A DNA stretch of 64,000 nt from Cheilinus undulatus (taxonomy: Eukaryota > Chordata > Actinopteri > Labriformes > Labridae): assembly GCF_018320785.1 (NCBI RefSeq), contig NC_054886.1, positions 9,671,207 to 9,735,206 of the forward strand. Direction: 5' to 3'. This document shows, in pieces, positions 58,580 to 64,000 of the stretch. The notes below the pieces were generated by a model. The model was not told the origin of the DNA, searched no databases, and was given only the letters and a program-made list of their open reading frames with translations. Both the position numbers and the translations under genes were made by a program. How positions within the stretch are numbered: the first letter of the stretch is position 1; each line of letters begins with the position of its first letter.

Positions 58580-58959
58580 CAGCTGAAGAACAAAGACTGA
58601 ACGTTTGGAACAGAAACTTTCTGACATTCACATTTTTCAAAGACAGCAGGGCATTTGTTGAGTTTGATTCAATGAGGAAGTGTGATTGCTCAGAGATCTT
58701 AAACAGACAAAACCAGAACCATAAATCCTCCTTTTCATCAGTTTTTAATGTTGGTTCATGTGGTTGTGAGAGAAAACATTCCTCTTGTTTATGATATTCT
58801 ATGTTTAAGTCCGTGATGCTGCAGTGATTCAGATCCAGCTCTACATTTATGTCAGTTAAGGCAAAGATTCAGTCTGGGTGTGTGAAAGCTCCCACCATGT
58901 TTCTGTAAAGATCCTGTATGTTTGATGACTTAGAAACTGTCTCTTTTGGCTCCTCTGGG
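58580..58959. other. Convergent 3' interval of hacd4 and focad
   Basis: Only 380 bp separate the two stop codons, so both 3' UTRs must lie here or overlap. No canonical AATAAA was found on plus. On minus, CATAAA variants (for example the complement of 58788-58793) are the only weak candidates; the first AATAAA complement (tttatt, about 58421) lies inside the last hacd4 intron. Confidence 0.55.
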
Positions 58960-61900
58960 CTACCATCCGTATGCTCTGGTCCACACGGCCTTCTTCTTAA
59001 ACTCAGCGGAGGACTTCAGGGCCAACAGAGAGGCTGAAAAATGAAACAAAAAGACAATTTTTACTCACGTGAGGAGTTGATGTTCCTGTTGTTTTCAGTG
59101 ATTTTATAACATAAAAGTAATATGACAAAAACGGGTGATGTTTTTACACGTTGCTGTTCCTTTAACAGTTTGGTTTGTTGGTTTTTGATCTTAACTCTTT
59201 GTGTTTCTAGAGCCGTGAATGAAAGTACTAAGTGTCTGGCTGTGTTTGTACCTTTAGCGGTGTTGATGGTTGAGGCAGACAGATTCTGTTCAGGACCTTC
59301 AGTGATGCTCAGGAGCCAATCAATGAACTGAAACACACATTCATATCACCATCATGTTTATCTGATATCTGACCCATTCTTTATGGAGGTTTAAAAACTC
59401 GGGAAGTCTTTCCCGCTGACCTTGGTCATCTGGCTGCTCCATGGCTCTTTGTCCAGTAGCACAGGCAGACTGTGGGACAATCCCAGCATGCACTGGGGCA
59501 GGACAAGCTCAGTGAGCGACTCACTGCCATACAGACTGTGCTGCAGAGTTTGGGGCTTGGATCCTGGTTGCCATGGGAACCACTTGTCTCTGACGCCGAG
59601 GAGGAGGGGCATGAAGTGGTCGGCCCAGGAGACGATGGCAGCAGAAAAGACCTGAAACAGGAAGTCTGTGGCCTACAAGGGAAAAATAATGTTTATTTTA
59701 ACTTATTACTACCAATACTACATGGAGAATCAGTTACATGTTCATTCACTGTATACAAGGCCGCCCATAAGGGGGATAAAGGGTGAGAGCTGGGGGCCCA
59801 TGGAGGCCAGAAAATCATGGTCCACTGTAAAGTTAATCTTTGATAATTCAAATTTATTTTTAACCTGAAAAGTAATCACTCTTATCGAAGCAACAAAACA
59901 TGAATTGAATTTATTTATGCTCTAGTACAATATACCCTTTAAAAAAATGTAAACCTCTTTTCTTAAAACAGAATTACCTTTGAATTGGTGATGTTAATGT
60001 GAATGGGAACACTTCACTAAACTATCTATTAATGTTTGACTTTACAGCTATGCCATGATGTCAGCACAGGTCAGGATCCAGAGAATAAAGTAGAACAAAC
60101 TAAGACAACTTCAAAGGAAAATAACTTAATGAAAATGATGAGAAAAAAAGGGCAACAACTGATAAAAAAGAAGCAAATTTGGCCTGTAAGTGGGAAAAAA
60201 ATGGGTTAATAGTAGAATTAAAAGGACAAAATGCTGCAAAAATGTGTTAAGAGTGGCAAGACAAGTGAAAAAAAAGCCAAAGGCCACAAAAATAGGTTCA
60301 AGTAGCTAAAAGAAGGGGAGGAATGACAAAATTGGTTAAAAGGTTGCAAAAAGTGGCAAAAATGGGTTAAGAATTGTAAAAAGACAACAAGATAGGTTCC
60401 AGTGGCTATAGGAAGGGAAAAATTGGGCAAAAATGGGTTAAAAGTGGTGAAAAGTGGAAAAAGGGGCAAAAATGGGTTGAGAATGGCAAAATTGGGCAAA
60501 AAGTTACAAAAAGTGGAAAAAATGGGTGAAAAGTCATAAAATTAGGCAAAAGGTGGAAAAATGGTCAAAATGAATATCGGAAACCTGGGTAAAAACCGGC
60601 ATAAAGTGGCAAAATTAGCCAAAAATTGGCAAAAAGAAGTAGCAAAATTAAGAAAAAATATAGCAAACTTGTGCATTAAGTGGCAAAAATTTGCAAAGAG
60701 TGGCAAACGTTGAATAAGAAGGGACAAAATTGGGGAAAAGTAGCAAAATTGAATGAAGAGATAAAAAGTGGCACAAAAGGGCATAAAGCTAAAAAATGTG
60801 TCAAAAATGAAAAAAATGTAGCAAACTTAGACAAAAAGTGGTTAAAAAAATGGGCCAAAAGTGTGGTGAATTTGTCAAATGTGGCAAAGATGGGTTGAAA
60901 GAGGCAAAGAAAAATGGTAAAAAATATCCAAAAAGAGAACTCACTGATTAAAAGCTGAAAAAAAGGGGTGGAAAGCGTGCTGAAATGGGGGTTGACAAGT
61001 TAAATGAACAAATAATTCTGACTTCATAACCCAAAAACAGGTTGACACACTTTCCAGCCAAAAATGAAGAAACTGTTAGGCAGGATGTTAGCACCAATGC
61101 TACTGATCCAACACTCATACATTAATATCATCAATAAACCACAACCGGGGAAGGAGGGGGCACTCTCCATGTTTTTCAGGGGCCCAGATCATTCTGTGGG
61201 TGGGCTGACTGCACACCGAAGTATGAACACGAGAAGAAAAATGTACAAAAAACTGACTCCACAGTTGAAGCCACAATATGTTAATTCCACCATAAGGAAG
61301 CTCTGGAACAAAACAACAACAAAAGATGACAACAGCAGACGTCCTGCTTAGCTCAAATTCTTATTTTGAACTGAGGGCCCTCCTATAAGATGTTTTTACT
61401 AAAGAGTGAACCACCAGTTCGGTTTCATGGTTGAATTTCTAATAATGTTGAGGAAAAGCTGTTAAAAGTGGCCATTTTTCATGCCGGGGGCTACTAAGAA
61501 ATGTCAAAGAGTTAAAACTTCTTAGATACTATCAAAAGTCATGGAAATTTATTCAAAACTTTAAAAAAAAAACTTTAACAGTCAACCTCAAGGTGCAATA
61601 AATCAGAACTGTGCATTTATAGTAAAGCAGTATAATTTTTTGTCTATTTAAGTCTTCCGTCTAACCTCAGTTTCAAACCTTTTTCTACATGTAAAACATG
61701 TTACAGTGAACCAACAAACTGGAGCTAAATCCAGCAAGACTAACAGGAGAGCCCTGAACTCTCACTTAGATGTTTAAAAGCAGAATTTCTCTGACATGCA
61801 TGGTTATCAGGACCACGAAAAACACCAAACTCCCAGCTATAGATCAGCTCAATAAAAACCTACCAGTTTGGTGTCTCCACACTTGACGGCGGTTGCTCCA

Positions 61901-63952
61901 TAAGTGACGTTTCTGATGTGTCCCATCAGCTCCAGCAGCCACTCCATCCGTTTAAGAACGCCTGGAAGAAAGAGCAAACGTACAATAAGTCTGGAGGTGA
62001 AAACTCTCTAATGCATACAGTCTCTTAGACTCAATGTTCAACACAAAAAGTACATCAAATGATCCCTCACCTGTGTTAGCGTTGGCTGCCAGGCGACACT
62101 GGTAAAACGTCTGCAGGAGGAGCCAGCCCAATCTGCAGCTTGACCAACCACGAAGCACACCTGCGATGACATCATTGAGACTGAGAAGGGGGACCCTCCC
62201 CTGGGAAGTCAAATACGCCAGGACGAAGCAGGACTTCTCCATCTGAGTCTGAAACAGAGAAGAAAACTTGATTGTAGCTTGAATGATTGGAAAAGATAGC
62301 TTACTGAAACATGAAAGCATTTACATTTTTATGCATTCATTTATATAAAGAAAGACTTTTTATTTTACCTCTGTGACTCGACAGATTCGATCAATCTCTG
62401 TATCAGACATCTCAGACAGACATTTGGTGATCCCAACATATAAATCCACCTCATCATCCTGAAAAGAGAAGATCAATCATTAGCAGAAGAGAATTATAGA
62501 AAATAGAAGCATGTTTTAGAAAGACTACAGGTGATATGTAACATCATGTAGAAATGGGTAGGTTTCTTAAAACTCTAAACATTTTCTCTGGATCTTGAAA
62601 AAGTTCCTCAGATTTCACAAAAGGTCTGGCTAATTTTCTTGGGGTCTTATTAAAGTTTCTTGTGAACCCACAAAAAAGTTTTGGAATCTGTAGACCCTCA
62701 AAGACACTCTGTTTCTACCTCTGTGTGATTATTCTTATCGTTACGGTGTTATGTCTGCCCCTTTGTGGTTTTTCATACCGTGATGTGGTTTGGCAGGATG
62801 TTGAAGATCTTCTCAGTGCTGGAGGTCAGGATGCTCCAGCAGTTGTTGGGGGGGTTTGGCAGGGCCATGGCCTGACACAGACCCTTCAGCACGGAGCGAC
62901 ACAGAGACAAACGCTGAGGTCGAAGGTCGTCCTGGAACTGCTGCAGACCCAGACTCTCCAGGTAGACCTGCAGTTTATCCTCAGAGACATGCTTCATCCA
63001 CAGACCCAGAGACTCATAGAGGTGGGAACGAGTCTGGAACTGAGGAGAAGAGTATGGTGTTTGAGAGCTGCTCTTCATGTTCTGACCTCATGCTAAACAA
63101 ATAAAAATGACTGAATGATTCCTCATAAATCAGGAGTAAAGGACTCCATCTCCCTGCTGCAGAGACACTCACACTGAGGCTGTGCACCAGCGGAGGTGAA
63201 AGCCAGGAGCCCAGGAACAAAGAGGCACTCTGAGACGACTGAGCCTGATTGGCTGCTAGAACCAGACTCTGATGCTGGACGTCCTCTCCTGGAAGAGAGG
63301 AGAGCTCGGTAAGATCCATTCTGTGAATTTTCAGGAGTTTTCCTAGCAAAAGAAACACGAACAAAGACTCTTACCAAAGCTGAGTCTCATCAGAGGAGAA
63401 AGGACGGCGCTCCAGTTGATCGGAGGGAACTGGAAACTGGATCCAACAGATGCCAGAGGAGTCAGGGCCGTTTTTACAAGAGCAGGATGAGAAAACTCAG
63501 GACCTGGAACATATGGAGAGAGGAGAGAGCAAGTCAGAACTTTAGATCAAATATTTTGTGGTTTGTTGTTCAGAAGAAAGAGGGATTTTAAACAAGAATT
63601 TTCAATTTTTTACCAGTACTGCCAAAATAATGCATCCAATTTGACTAATAAAAAGATGGAGGAGGGCAGTGCCTCCCTACTCATCATCTTTTGTTATTAT
63701 ACTGATCAAGAACCCCCCAGTTCGAAGGTAGAATGTCTAAGGTCCTTTAAAGGCGGCCCTATTTTGAATAGTTTACACAGACAAACTTGCCCAGGTTAAA
63801 AATGTACGTATTATTTCATCATTAAAGCTGTAAGATTAGAAACAGATGCAGACACGATTGATCTAACAAACCTTTTTTTCCTGCTTCTGTGAGGAAATCA
63901 ACGATGGACCTGATGGTACTTTTCTCAGAGAGGTAACTGAAATCCTGGGGAA
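58960..63952 (-). CDS. focad: Focadhesin, C-terminal ten exons (partial)
   Basis: Ten coding exons on minus, in transcript order: 63952-63872, 63503-63375, 63288-63173, 63039-62779, 62458-62369, 62248-62071, 61961-61864, 59672-59421, 59327-59252 and 59033-58960 (TAG). All junctions are AG/GT, the phases join exactly, and the product is about 450 residues. It covers the last quarter of focadhesin (about 1,800 residues in human). Recognisable pieces are INWSAVLSPLMRLSFG, SWADHFMPLLLGVRDKWF, FIDWLLSITEGP and the C-terminus FKKKAVWTRAYGW. The sequence is alpha-helical and HEAT-like. Focadhesin has been placed at focal adhesions and reported to stabilise the SKI mRNA-surveillance complex. The gene continues beyond the right edge. 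Its 2.2-kb intron 59673-61863 carries a family A repeat. Tail-to-tail order with hacd4 matches human. Confidence 0.94.
60150..61240. repeat. Dispersed repeat family A, copy 4
   Basis: Long A/G-rich core (60160-60980) of about 20-bp degenerate units such as AAAATGGGTTAAAAGTGGCA. It is followed by a non-repetitive flank with CAATGCTACTGATCCAA (61094-61110), TCAATAAACCACAACC and TTTTTCAGGGGCCCAGATCA, shared with copy 2. It lies in a focad intron. Confidence 0.85.
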
Positions 63953-64000
63953 CTGAAAGGCGACAGAAACATCAACAAATGTATGATTTTTAGACAAAAA

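Noticed and set aside
60218-60858. Overlapping Phe-rich minus frames
   Set aside because: The same family A core read on the other strand, inside a focad intron.
63563-63799. 78-residue plus frame near the right edge
   Set aside because: Sits in a focad intron on the opposite strand with no homology or splice support.

Overview
The window looks like a piece of a teleost fish nuclear genome. Three protein-coding loci have clear vertebrate homologues, with GT-AG introns and intronless TRIM paralogues of a fish type. The DNA between genes is packed with Tc1-like, hAT-like, LINE, SINE and MITE-type elements, microsatellites and minisatellites. Species cannot be decided from sequence alone.

Layout. 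1-1280 is a 29-31 bp minisatellite. 1.5-19.2 kb holds three tandem minus-strand copies of a TRIM gene: two intact intronless RING/B-box/coiled-coil/PRY-SPRY genes (3889-5298 and 13151-14554) and one copy truncated in the coiled coil (18346-18930). LINE, Tc1 and hAT-like insertions separate the first two. 19.5-28.1 kb is gene-poor: a degenerate G/T-rich repeat, SINE and repeat fragments, a tetranucleotide block and a large 23-bp minisatellite with higher-order structure. 28609-32964 (minus) is a long single-exon gene with a DUF4585-like C-terminus, best called a C4orf54 homologue. 33-50 kb is again gene-poor and built from layered transposon relics, including three direct repeats interrupted by a TTAA-flanked element, two inverted copies of one Tc1-like transposon, and several dispersed families with minisatellite cores.

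The right end is a convergent pair: hacd4 (plus, coding 54895-58579, probably with a start codon split by intron 1 at 51106/54895) and the last ten coding exons of focad (minus, 63952-58960, continuing past the right edge). The human HACD4 and FOCAD genes are also tail to tail, which supports both calls. HACD4 is an ER very-long-chain fatty-acid dehydratase. FOCAD is a large HEAT-like scaffold. Their shared location is conserved synteny; no functional link is implied.

No clearly new biological system was found. The most interesting signals are the TRIM triplication with an apparent gene-conversion tract over the RING/B-box half, the split hacd4 start codon, a perfect splice donor just after the C4orf54-like stop, and dispersed repeat families that carry expandable minisatellite cores.
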